Positions 10,380-18,449 of a stretch of 64,000 nucleotides of DNA are shown here, in pieces; position 1 is the stretch's first letter; each line of letters starts with the position of its first letter. The DNA lies in the NCBI RefSeq assembly GCF_030546645.1, contig NZ_JAUOTO010000007.1, positions 372,001 to 436,000 on the forward strand. The letters are read 5' to 3'. Source of the stretch: Flavitalea plasmicola. GTDB lineage: Bacteria; Bacteroidota; Bacteroidia; Chitinophagales; Chitinophagaceae. A model generated the notes under the pieces. It was not told the origin of the DNA. It saw only the letters and a list, made by a program, of their open reading frames with translations, and made no database searches. The position numbers were made by a program, and so were the translations under genes.

Positions 10380-12092
10380 CTTTTTCTTCCGGCCATCCCA
10401 TAAAATATAACGGAGATACACCTGGATAGAACTATTCCTCGACTGGGACACCTGTGTGTCAGAGAGCCTGACATCAATGAAATTGCTGAGCGCTCGGTTG
10501 TAACGGGCGCCGATAATGAACTTTTTATAGGTATAGCTCAGGTCAAGCAGCAGCCGCCATTCATTCGTCTTCATTTTCTGATAGGTCGTGTCATTTTTAA
10601 AGCTTTGCACTTTCGACGTTTTGACAGTATCCGCGCCGGTGCTATAGCGGGGTAAAGCCTTATCCTGGAAAAGCCCAACGCCATTTGTCAACCTTGAATA
10701 TTGAAGACCTGCCCCCACGTAAAAATTAGAGAACGGACTAAAATGAACGCTCAATGGCACATTGAAATAAAACAGCTTTTTGATATAGAGGACGCTTTGA
10801 AGCTTTGCGGTGGGGATCGTCGTCGTATCCACCTTCGACTCGCTGGCCAACAGGTCCTTCTTCGTATACTGAGGCGTATTGAATTGCGCTTCCAGCTGGA
10901 CAAAAAGCTTTTTATTAAAGTAATAACGGATCATCGGTACAGGGATATAATCGCGTATCCCTCCCGTAGTGCCGCTGGAATTATAGTTCGATCGCTCCTG
11001 CTGCCCCACCGTAAAGAATTGGTTGAGGCCAATGCCCGCTACCCATCCTTTATAATTGGCCCGCATGCTGTCGGCCTTCTTCCCGGCCGCAGCCACACTA
11101 TCAGCCTTTTTTTGCGCCAGCATCTTTTTAGCCACCGTCTTTTTGACGAGGACGGCAGTATCCATATTGCTCCTCCTGGCGGCCGGATCACCAACTTTGA
11201 AGCCCCCGCCCGCCGTATCGTCAGGCTTCGCCGGCCGGACAGGAAGGGGAGCTACCCCCCCGGGGTCCTTACCTTCCGCTGCATCGACCCTCTTCCCGGC
11301 AATGCCTCCGGCCAGTTCATCTTCCAGGCTCCTTTCGTTCTTTCCCGCGGGAGCGCTCTTTATTTTTTCCCCCCTGACTGGCCTCTTCTTTTTCCTTGCT
11401 GTGATCCTTTCCGATCTCTTCTTTTCTGTGGCGCCGGATACATTATCTCCAGGTGTACTGCCCCCTTTCTCCTCTATCTCTCTGTTACTGCCTGGCTCTT
11501 CCCCATTTGCGCTCCTGCCCACTATCTTCTTCCTGTTCACATCACTTCCCTCTTTTCTCCGGCTTGCTCTATTTTCTTCTGCCTCCTTCTTTCTATTACT
11601 CCCTGCATGTTTCTCTTTTGAGGCGACCCCCACCATCTTTTCCGCCCTTGTATCATTTTCTGCTGTCTCTCTGTTTATGTTACGCCCGTCATGCTCCCTA
11701 CTGCCCGTCGTCCGCTCATTCCCCGCCACGTTTCCTTCCTTCCCCCGGCTTCTCCTGTTCTCCTCCTCGTCCCCCTGTAATTCCCCGCTGGCAGTCTTCC
11801 CTTTTCCCTCACTACTATCTCTCATCGCCTTGCTTTCCCGGCCCTTACCATCCCTTCCACTTCCACCCAACCCTATATACCTGTGCAAACGCCCCGGGCA
11901 ATTACAAACCCCGATCAGCAGTAACAACAGGATGATCAGCAATAACCAACGCCGCCGGTCCCTCTTCCCACGATCAGGCATTTCCTCCTCCAGCAAGCCT
12001 TCCATGGCTTTCCAGGCATCATTCATCTCCGGAACCGGGATGTCCTGCAGCTTGTCAGCCCATGGATTTATATGGTCATGCCTTTCCATCAT
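10365..12092 (-). CDS. Inner-membrane anchored, linker-joined outer-membrane beta-barrel protein
   Basis: The 575-residue protein has three parts. Residues 1-48 are a soluble acidic head with WADKLQDIPVPEMNDAWKAME, resembling the short cytoplasmic part of anti-sigma proteins. Residues 49-64 are one strongly hydrophobic helix. Residues ~65-345 are a low-complexity linker of alternating Lys/Arg, Glu/Asp, Gly, Ser and Asn. Residues ~346-575 are an outer-membrane beta-barrel rich in alternating aromatic strands. It overlaps the upstream ECF sigma gene by four bases and is therefore co-translated with it. I infer a one-piece signal relay across the envelope. A plain PorT-like barrel with an unusual anchor is the alternative. 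Confidence 0.75.
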   Translation of the reverse strand: MMERHDHINPWADKLQDIPVPEMNDAWKAMEGLLEEEMPDRGKRDRRRWLLLIILLLLLIGVCNCPGRLHRYIGLGGSGRDGKGRESKAMRDSSEGKGKTASGELQGDEEENRRSRGKEGNVAGNERTTGSREHDGRNINRETAENDTRAEKMVGVASKEKHAGSNRKKEAEENRASRRKEGSDVNRKKIVGRSANGEEPGSNREIEEKGGSTPGDNVSGATEKKRSERITARKKKRPVRGEKIKSAPAGKNERSLEDELAGGIAGKRVDAAEGKDPGGVAPLPVRPAKPDDTAGGGFKVGDPAARRSNMDTAVLVKKTVAKKMLAQKKADSVAAAGKKADSMRANYKGWVAGIGLNQFFTVGQQERSNYNSSGTTGGIRDYIPVPMIRYYFNKKLFVQLEAQFNTPQYTKKDLLASESKVDTTTIPTAKLQSVLYIKKLFYFNVPLSVHFSPFSNFYVGAGLQYSRLTNGVGLFQDKALPRYSTGADTVKTSKVQSFKNDTTYQKMKTNEWRLLLDLSYTYKKFIIGARYNRALSNFIDVRLSDTQVSQSRNSSIQVYLRYILWDGRKKKLSPK

Positions 12093-12643
12093 GGGTTGCT
12101 TTCCATAAGGTTAACAAGTACTTTTAGCTGTTTCCTTGCTTCACTAAGATGCCACCGGCTGGTGCCCTCGCTGATGCCTAACAGAGTCCCAATCTCGCGG
12201 TGATTGAACCCATCCACAGCATACAGGTTGAACACGAGCCCGGTGGCATCCGGCAGCTGACGGATCAATTTCAGTAAAGCTTCTCCGCTGAACTTATTCA
12301 GCGCTTCGTTATCGATGGCGGGCTCCTCCGTTCCGGCCGGTAATCCTTCCGTATCCAGATAGGCCCGCTGCTTGCGCAGAAAATCGATCGCCGTATTGAT
12401 AATGATCCTTCTGATCCATGTATAAAGGGACGCTTTGCCCGCCTCATAAGTTCCGATATGCTTAAACACCTTTAGAAAACCGTCATTCATCACTTCCGTC
12501 GCATCCTGGCCATTCCCCGTATACCGGACACAGAGGGTCATCATCGCATGGTAGAACTTCTTGTACAGTTGCTCCTGCGCTTTACGGTCGTTCTTCTGAC
12601 AACCCCGGATCACTATTTGTATGTCGTCCTCCCCGGATGGCAA
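12089..12643 (-). CDS. ECF-family RNA polymerase sigma factor
   Basis: The protein has 184 residues. Region 2 includes DATEVMNDGFLKVFKHIGTY and the following WIRRIIINTAIDFLRKQ. Region 4 includes a helix-turn-helix with HREIGTLLGISEGTSRWHLS. Its stop overlaps the start of the membrane/barrel protein downstream by four bases, which is the usual layout for an ECF sigma factor and its regulator. Targets cannot be read from the window; the neighbouring T9SS and envelope genes are plausible candidates only. Confidence 0.93.
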   Translation of the reverse strand: MPSGEDDIQIVIRGCQKNDRKAQEQLYKKFYHAMMTLCVRYTGNGQDATEVMNDGFLKVFKHIGTYEAGKASLYTWIRRIIINTAIDFLRKQRAYLDTEGLPAGTEEPAIDNEALNKFSGEALLKLIRQLPDATGLVFNLYAVDGFNHREIGTLLGISEGTSRWHLSEARKQLKVLVNLMESNP

Positions 12644-12679
12644 TGGTAGAATTGATCGGCTCTTGTTACGAAATGTTCA

Positions 12680-14041
12680 TTATAGCTTCTGGATCCTGCT
12701 TTGCTTGGTTATCCCACCATACTGTACCTGCACATAATAAATGCCCTTCGGAAGACTGGCCGTAGGCAAAGTGATATGGTTCGTGCCCGCATACCCCTCC
12801 TGCTTCCTGACAAGCACCAGGTGACCCATGCTGTTGAATATGTTGATATTGATCATATGCCGCTCATCCAGCTGCACGTCCAGGAACGTCTGGCCCGGCG
12901 CCGGGTTGGGATAAGCGACTATAGAATTATTGCCCCCATTGCCAAGACTGTCGATACAAACCAACTGTTGCGTAATACCATAGCAGCCCGACGCCGTCGC
13001 TGTATACAATGTAACATAGTAGCAGCCCGTATCCGTGAAAATATGCGTGGGTTGCTGCCCATGCAGGATCACCGTGTTCAGCGAGTCATTGGTTCGCCAG
13101 ATCACCCAGGTAAGCGAATCGGACACCGTGCTGTCCTGGGCGACGAAAGTCACCTGGCCGGGATCAGCGGGATGGTGGAAATAGAAAAAGGGAACATTAC
13201 AGCTAGGCCTTCCCGTCACATGCACCGAATCGGCGGTGAAAGAAATGCAGCTGTCGGTTCCGTTATATCCATAAAGCCGGAGTGTTACAATATAGGTTCC
13301 GCCAAACGGGTAGGTATGGACAGGTTGGCTGCCGAATGCGGCCCCCCCGTCTCCGAAAGTCCAGTAAAAAGTATAGTTATTGGGACTGGCTGTAAAATGC
13401 ACCGTCTGCGGATCGATGGAATCCACACTATAATGAATGACAGGCGATACCGCGCAGCCGCTCGACACGTCGATCGACTGGCAGGCGGAAGAGGTGCAGC
13501 CCGAGGCGGTATGCAGGCGGGCGCAAATGGTATAATGTCCGGAAGCCAGGGTCCGGTTCAGCAGGCTGTCGCCTGTTCCCACCAGCGTATCATTGATATA
13601 CCATCTGATCGTATCCGTAGACGATCCGGAAGCGCTGGCAAAAAAGTTATATATATGTGAATTTCCCGCGGAATCACCCTGTATATACAGGTAGATAGGA
13701 CAGGAAGGAGCTGCGTTGACAACCACATACTGCGCGGTAGAATCAAAACAGCCGGCGCCCGTCGAATCCCTGATAACATGTACGACCCGGTAGGTGCCAT
13801 TCTGCTGGTAAACATGTACGACAAATGAATTGTTCCTGCTGAAACCCGTACCATTCCCATCCCCGAAATACCAGTAATGCTGAATATTGGGCAGGGTATC
13901 CTGGGCCCGGAAGCTGACGGCGGTCCCGGCACTGGTATATGCCTGGAATTGAGCCGTACAGGAAGAGCTGTCCTGGCCCCTGACGGACAACAGACAGCAA
14001 AAGAAAAAAGCGGTGATCAGCGTGTAAAATTTGTTTTTCAT
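12680..14041 (-). CDS. Secreted PKD-domain protein with T9SS sorting tail
   Basis: From the ATG at 14041 the product has 453 residues and a clean signal peptide (KNKFYTLITAFFFCCLLSVRGQ); an in-frame start 24 residues earlier would bury it. At least two PKD repeats are visible by HYWYFGDGNG and FYWTFGDGG, followed by the typical xHxYxxxGTYxVxL strands. The last ~80 residues (YPNPAPGQTFLDVQ to KGIYYVQVQYGG) are a type A T9SS sorting domain, so the protein should be secreted and anchored to the cell surface. The ligand is unknown. It follows the peptidase gene by 87 bp on the same strand. Confidence 0.88.
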   Translation of the reverse strand: MKNKFYTLITAFFFCCLLSVRGQDSSSCTAQFQAYTSAGTAVSFRAQDTLPNIQHYWYFGDGNGTGFSRNNSFVVHVYQQNGTYRVVHVIRDSTGAGCFDSTAQYVVVNAAPSCPIYLYIQGDSAGNSHIYNFFASASGSSTDTIRWYINDTLVGTGDSLLNRTLASGHYTICARLHTASGCTSSACQSIDVSSGCAVSPVIHYSVDSIDPQTVHFTASPNNYTFYWTFGDGGAAFGSQPVHTYPFGGTYIVTLRLYGYNGTDSCISFTADSVHVTGRPSCNVPFFYFHHPADPGQVTFVAQDSTVSDSLTWVIWRTNDSLNTVILHGQQPTHIFTDTGCYYVTLYTATASGCYGITQQLVCIDSLGNGGNNSIVAYPNPAPGQTFLDVQLDERHMININIFNSMGHLVLVRKQEGYAGTNHITLPTASLPKGIYYVQVQYGGITKQSRIQKL

Positions 14042-14128
14042 ATAGAAAAGTTTAAGGGAAGCCGGAAAAATAGGACGGCCTCTCCTTAACACGTACGGGT
14101 ACAGGAAAAACAACGTTGGGTTCCCGGG

Positions 14129-15460
14129 TCAATATTTTTCCCGGATCCCCTCCAGGAAATGCTCCATCTTCCTCCGGACGGCCGGATCGCTGTGGTTGTT
14201 GATCAGGATGGAAAATATCAGCAGGTGATCCTTTTGAGTGATGAGGAAGCCGCTGAGGGCCACGACCCCGGTGAGACTCCCCGTCTTGGCATAAATATAA
14301 CCGCTGTCCTTTTTATAATAGCTGGACAGGGTGCCTGTCCCGCCCGTGGGAAGGATGCCTTTCAGCCTGGGCAGGCCGAACTCGTCCTTCATCTTATTCA
14401 ATAGCCAGACAAAGTCCCGGGGCGTGAACAGGTCATTGCGGCTGAGACCGCTGCCATCCACCCAATACGGCCGTTGCGGAAGGTCTTTCAGGTCGGATCT
14501 TAATAAGGTGTCAATGATCCGGGCTTCATTCATCCTCCCCAGCCTTTCATTACTCACCATCAGCAAGGTTTGCTCGGCAAAAAAATTATCGCTGCGATAC
14601 ATCATGGGCCGGAACAGGCTGTCGACAGGACGGCTATGGATGACATGGAGCAACGGATCATGCGCGCCTCCCGGAACAACGTCGCTGCGATGATCAGGCC
14701 CGGGCAGCTGATGCCGGGTAAAAACAGCCCGTCCCACCGTATCCTTCAGCAGGACGGCAGCCGAGGCCGTACCTTCGGTGATAAAAGGGACATCCTGGGT
14801 CTTTTGCTTTTCCTTTCCTTCCGTGATCTCGAAAGCATTCCTGTTCAGGTCCCTTTCCACATAAAAAGACTTCTTCATCGTGTCCGGCGAAAACCGCACT
14901 TCCCAGCTGATGTCCGGTATGGTGTAAAAGGATGCCGAGGTAGTATCCTCCACCCAGCGAATGACGTTGCCATATACTGGCAGGGCGCTTCTTTCCGGCA
15001 TATAATCATCATTGTAATCATCCCAGGCCCAACCCCTGCCAAGGGGCTTCTCCTGCCAATTGGCGTCTGTAAGCCACAGCGGCTTTTTTGTCCGCTTTAA
15101 AAAGTCCATCACAGGTTGGCTGGAATAAGCAGGATGGAGGAAAGAAGGGTCCCCGGCAGGCACCAGGAAGATAGCCGTGTCCGTCTCCCGGTAACGGACC
15201 CCTACCAGCGAATCCCCCAGGTACTTCAGGCCCGCATATAAAGAAAAAAGTTTTGTATTGCTGGCCGGTATGAAATATTTATTGCTCTGTTGCTCGTAAA
15301 GATAGGTTGCACTGGCAGGATCATAGAGACAGATTCCCACTTGCGCGGATTCCAACCCGGCCTGGGAGAATACGGACTTCGCGGAAGAGCGGATAGAACG
15401 TGCCGGAGAACAAGCCTGGCCCAACAGGACCGCCATCAGGATGAAAGGGACATGCTTCAT
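14129..15460 (-). CDS. dacB: D-alanyl-D-alanine carboxypeptidase/endopeptidase, PBP4 type (peptidase S13)
   Basis: The 443-residue exported enzyme trims or opens peptidoglycan cross-links. It carries the three penicillin-binding motifs: SNTK after FIPA near residue 67, SRN in DGSGLSRND, and KTG in YAKTGSLTG. The N-terminus is a signal peptide ending LLGQACS, which could be a lipoprotein site, though Gln at -2 is unusual. The gene ends 87 bp before the T9SS PKD gene and starts 43 bp after the SDR gene on the same strand. Confidence 0.9.
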   Translation of the reverse strand: MKHVPFILMAVLLGQACSPARSIRSSAKSVFSQAGLESAQVGICLYDPASATYLYEQQSNKYFIPASNTKLFSLYAGLKYLGDSLVGVRYRETDTAIFLVPAGDPSFLHPAYSSQPVMDFLKRTKKPLWLTDANWQEKPLGRGWAWDDYNDDYMPERSALPVYGNVIRWVEDTTSASFYTIPDISWEVRFSPDTMKKSFYVERDLNRNAFEITEGKEKQKTQDVPFITEGTASAAVLLKDTVGRAVFTRHQLPGPDHRSDVVPGGAHDPLLHVIHSRPVDSLFRPMMYRSDNFFAEQTLLMVSNERLGRMNEARIIDTLLRSDLKDLPQRPYWVDGSGLSRNDLFTPRDFVWLLNKMKDEFGLPRLKGILPTGGTGTLSSYYKKDSGYIYAKTGSLTGVVALSGFLITQKDHLLIFSILINNHSDPAVRRKMEHFLEGIREKY

Positions 15461-15503
15461 TCCTCAAACCTACCTAAAATCGCCCACATTTGCCCCTGTC
15501 CTC

Positions 15504-16217
15504 TTACTGAAGTCCCCCATGACAACGAAGCGTAATGCCATTGATATAGCCGTTAGCAATGATACCCCGGATCGCGGCCGCCACTTCCTCCGCACGCCCG
15601 ACCCTGCCCACATGCACCCTGCCGCCAAAGTCGCTGAACACCTGCTGCTTAGCTGCTGCCGGCAGAAAATCCCACCACGGCGTATCGATGACGCCGGGAG
15701 AGACCGCATTTATTCGGAGTGGTTTCAGCTCCGCCGACAAAATGGGGATCATTATTTCCAGAGCGCCATTGATTGCGGCCAGACCGGATGCACCCGGCAG
15801 CACAGACCCCGCACTGGCGGCGGTCACCAGCGTAACGCTCCCCGCGGGATCCATATATGGCAGCGCCGCCTGCAGCGTATGCAGCTGTGGCCAGAACTTA
15901 CTGTCAAACCCTTCCTGCAGCTCCTGTAAAGACAGCTCTTTGAACATCCCGCCGCCTTTACCCCCGCTGACCGCAAGGACAAGGTGATCCACCCCTCCCG
16001 CCGTGCTGAAAAAGGTATCCAGCGACGCCCGGTCACGCGCGTCCAGCGCCACTGTCTTTACGCCATCAACACTGTCTTTCAGCGATTGTAATTTCGAGAC
16101 GTCACGGCCCAATACGGTGAGAGAGGCCCCTTCTTCCGCCAGTATTTTTGTCAATGCCAATCCGATGCCGGAACTGCCGCCGGCAATCACGATCCTGCTT
16201 TTACTTAATGTAGTCAT
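15504..16217 (-). CDS. Atypical short-chain dehydrogenase/reductase
   Basis: From the ATG at 16217 it has 237 residues. The Rossmann motif GGSSGIG near residue 13 and the NAVSPGVIDTP segment are intact, so NAD(P) binding is likely. The usual YxxxK active site is missing: the aligned segment reads SGLAAINGALE, with Leu for Tyr and Asn for Lys. It is therefore either a non-canonical reductase or a binding protein. The AraC gene lies upstream on the same strand with 75 bp between that contain two perfect palindromes, so the AraC protein may control it. Confidence 0.8.
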   Translation of the reverse strand: MTTLSKSRIVIAGGSSGIGLALTKILAEEGASLTVLGRDVSKLQSLKDSVDGVKTVALDARDRASLDTFFSTAGGVDHLVLAVSGGKGGGMFKELSLQELQEGFDSKFWPQLHTLQAALPYMDPAGSVTLVTAASAGSVLPGASGLAAINGALEIMIPILSAELKPLRINAVSPGVIDTPWWDFLPAAAKQQVFSDFGGRVHVGRVGRAEEVAAAIRGIIANGYINGITLRCHGGLQ

Positions 16218-16218
16218 C

Positions 16219-16260
16219 TTGTATTTTTTATACAAATTTCCTATAAGCCGCGCGGCTTAT
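16219..16260. promoter_or_regulatory. Two palindromes between the AraC and SDR genes
   Basis: The intergenic region holds TTGTAT-N5-ATACAA (16219-16235) and the 18-bp perfect palindrome ATAAGCCGCGCGGCTTAT (16243-16260). Both lie just upstream of the SDR start codon. They could be operator sites or a small hairpin in the leader; no T-tract follows, so a terminator is unlikely on either strand. Confidence 0.45.
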
Positions 16261-16292
16261 CCCTACCCGTATCATGCAGGTGATTGACCCGA

Positions 16293-17210
16293 TCATGCAT
16301 TCTTGTATTCCAGGGGCGTTTTACCCGTTCCTTTCTTAAAAAAACGATGAAAAGAGGACGGTTCACTGAATTGCAGCCGCCAGGCGATCTCTGCAACGGG
16401 AAGATCGGTGTATTGCAAAAGGCTTTTTGCTTCGAGCAGGATCATCTCTGCGATATGGGCGGACGCCGTTCGTCCGGTGACCTCTTTCACCGTACGATTG
16501 AGGTGGTTGGGTGTGACATATAACAAACGTGCATAATCAGCCACCTGCTGCCATTCCAGGTAATGCTGCCCCACCAGCTTCCTGAACTTCATCACCAGCG
16601 CTGTAGCTTCAGGCACGCCGCTGTAGGAGCCCAGCTGCTGCTCCTGGTAGCTTCTCTTCAATTCCAGCAACGCGAGGTGAAGGTAAAGCCGGATCGCCGT
16701 CTCTTTTTCCGGCTTGTGCGCTTGCAGCTCCCGGTTGATCGACAGCAGCAAGGTCTCTATTTGCCGGACGGCGGAAGGGCTCACCTGGAAAAAAGGCACC
16801 CCGGAGTAATTGAAAAAAGGAAACTCATCGGCTATCTCCCCGGCCGCAACCAGGGGTTCCAGGAAGGTGGGGTTGAACATCAGGTAATAGCCAAAGATGT
16901 CCTTGCTGATATTGGACTTGGAAAATATCTGATTGGGATACGTACAATTCACCGTACCCGGCTGATGGGTGTAATGCTCCAGACCCAGCTGAACATCGCA
17001 GCTACCCCGTAACGTTAGCCCGATGCGGTAGAATTCACTGCGAAGAGGGCCCATGCTGCTGGTAAGTCCCACACTGGAATATAGCTCGAAATCTTTTATA
17101 CGCAGGGAGGCCTCCAGCTGATGGTAACCGAAAGCCGGCGCCGGTTCTGACGTGCGGTGGATGGAATGATACCGCTCATCCAGCTTGTATTGAGGTATTT
17201 CCCGCTTCAT
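16293..17210 (-). CDS. AraC-family transcriptional regulator
   Basis: The 305-residue protein has an N-terminal cupin-like sensor region (about 50-190) and a C-terminal pair of helix-turn-helix motifs (about 225-305): VADYARLLYVTPNHLNRTVK, then PVAEIAWRLQFSEPSSFHRF and a final FKKGTGKTPLEY. It is the usual Bacteroidota form of about 300 residues. The SDR gene follows on the same strand after 75 bp with palindromes, and is the obvious target candidate. The effector is unknown. Confidence 0.92.
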   Translation of the reverse strand: MKREIPQYKLDERYHSIHRTSEPAPAFGYHQLEASLRIKDFELYSSVGLTSSMGPLRSEFYRIGLTLRGSCDVQLGLEHYTHQPGTVNCTYPNQIFSKSNISKDIFGYYLMFNPTFLEPLVAAGEIADEFPFFNYSGVPFFQVSPSAVRQIETLLLSINRELQAHKPEKETAIRLYLHLALLELKRSYQEQQLGSYSGVPEATALVMKFRKLVGQHYLEWQQVADYARLLYVTPNHLNRTVKEVTGRTASAHIAEMILLEAKSLLQYTDLPVAEIAWRLQFSEPSSFHRFFKKGTGKTPLEYKNA

Positions 17211-17213
17211 AAT

Positions 17214-18350
17214 TTATCCCCTCTCCTGTGCCCTTAACCATCGCTCCGGGATCTCATTGCTGCTGGCCAGCAGGTAATCCTGGTAGGAACAGGCGATGTA
17301 TTTGCTGTCAGGCAGCTGCATCCACCAACGCTGCGTTTTCTTGCTCTGTAAAAAAGTCGTCTCCACTTCCGCAAAAGCCGTCCGGTATTCTATAAAGAGG
17401 TCGCGGTCCGTCAGGGCGGCCTCGCGCCTGCCCCTGCTCTTGCCGTCGATGAGATACCACAGCATATGACTGATCTGCCGGGCGGTCAGTCCATCCCGGT
17501 CCCTTTCCGGCAGGTAGCCGTAAACCCCCACCGTGTTGACATGCTGGCTCAATCCGGCATAACGCATCAGGATACAAGCCTCTTCCCCGCTGAAGCCGTT
17601 CGGAGACACCCGGTTGGCCGGAGCGAACGCGTTGGCGATCGCAGAGATGTCAAAGGTGAACAAATGGGAATTGCGGATGACGGGCTCCATCTCCTCGATA
17701 TTGTCCTTGACGCTGCCCAGCCGGAAACAATCGAACCGGAGTTTGTCCATGGTCTCCAGCATATGCGGATGCACATAATAGCTCTGGAAGCCGATGTGAT
17801 TATAATGGTGGATGTAGTTAGGCTCTCCCGTCAGCATCTCCATCAGGAAATTATCGCTGCGATGCAGGGAATGGATGTCCAGGTCGATCAGCGCATCGAT
17901 GCAGGTGGCTTCGATGATATGCTTTCTATCCGCATACGTATAATATTGGGAGATGGTAAGGTCATGCGATCCGCCCAGGATCAATACGGTCTTTCCTACA
18001 TCTGTGAGCGCCCCGATCACCGTCTTGAGCGCAGCATACGTGTCGGCCAGGGTAGCGCCGGAGCGGATATTGCCCACATCTGCCAGGCGGATGTCCGGAT
18101 GCCAGTAGTACAATTGATAAAACTCCGCCCGGATAGTGTCCGGTGCATGCGGACGGTTGCGGTCACGGCCAATCCCTCTTTCCTCGTCGCATCCGACGAT
18201 CACCAGGTTTGCCTCTTCCAGATCCGGGAAGTATTCATCATGGACGTCGATGAGCTTACCGATCTGCCCGTCCTTATACCCCTGATCCTGCGATAGTTCT
18301 GCAAGATTCACCGGATTCAGGAAATCGCTTATGTGCAGGTTTGACGGCAT
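17214..18350 (-). CDS. Arginase/agmatinase-fold protein (Bacteroidota formimidoylglutamase type)
   Basis: From the ATG at 18350 the product has 378 residues. It belongs to the ureohydrolase fold and matches the long Bacteroidota group usually annotated formimidoylglutamase, with PNGFSGEEACILMRYAG and SKKTQRWWMQLP. The metal-binding motifs are degenerate: GGSHD (126-130) replaces GGDHS, DLDIH (156-160) replaces DAHxD, and FDISAIAN (233-240) replaces the xDxDxxDP strand. Whether it keeps a two-metal centre is therefore doubtful. The 99-bp gap to the divergent pheS gene carries promoters for both. Confidence 0.75.
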   Translation of the reverse strand: MPSNLHISDFLNPVNLAELSQDQGYKDGQIGKLIDVHDEYFPDLEEANLVIVGCDEERGIGRDRNRPHAPDTIRAEFYQLYYWHPDIRLADVGNIRSGATLADTYAALKTVIGALTDVGKTVLILGGSHDLTISQYYTYADRKHIIEATCIDALIDLDIHSLHRSDNFLMEMLTGEPNYIHHYNHIGFQSYYVHPHMLETMDKLRFDCFRLGSVKDNIEEMEPVIRNSHLFTFDISAIANAFAPANRVSPNGFSGEEACILMRYAGLSQHVNTVGVYGYLPERDRDGLTARQISHMLWYLIDGKSRGRREAALTDRDLFIEYRTAFAEVETTFLQSKKTQRWWMQLPDSKYIACSYQDYLLASSNEIPERWLRAQERG

Positions 18351-18371
18351 GGATTCTCTCAATTTTGGCAG

Positions 18372-18379
18372 CAAACCTA
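18372..18379 (-). promoter_or_regulatory. Candidate -7 box for the arginase-fold gene
   Basis: TAGGTTTG on the minus strand matches TAnnTTTG and would start transcription about 16 bases before the ATG at 18350. The position also supports that start over the one at 18458, which would lie upstream of the promoter. No good -33 TTG is visible. Confidence 0.45.
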
Positions 18380-18415
18380 CGTATATTTCTCTTGTATCCG
18401 GCCATTCACCCCTCA

Positions 18416-18445
18416 TTGAGAATTCGGCATTATGGTGTAGGTTTG
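18416..18445 (+). promoter_or_regulatory. Promoter of pheS (Bacteroidota type)
   Basis: TTG at 18416-18418, a 19-bp spacer and TAGGTTTG at 18438-18445 match the Bacteroidota housekeeping consensus TTTG-N19-21-TAnnTTTG. The ATG of pheS begins four bases after the -7 box, so the transcript would start at or next to the start codon (leaderless or nearly so). Confidence 0.65.
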
Positions 18446-18449
18446 CGCC

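Noticed and set aside
11056-12108. 350-codon plus-strand frame rich in Ser, Leu, Phe and Pro
   Set aside because: It is the complement of the low-complexity linker of the barrel protein; the purine bias of the linker removes stop codons on the other strand.
16218-16235. Longer start of the SDR gene (ATG 16235)
   Set aside because: The extra six residues lie within the palindrome; ATG 16217 gives the normal start before the Rossmann motif.
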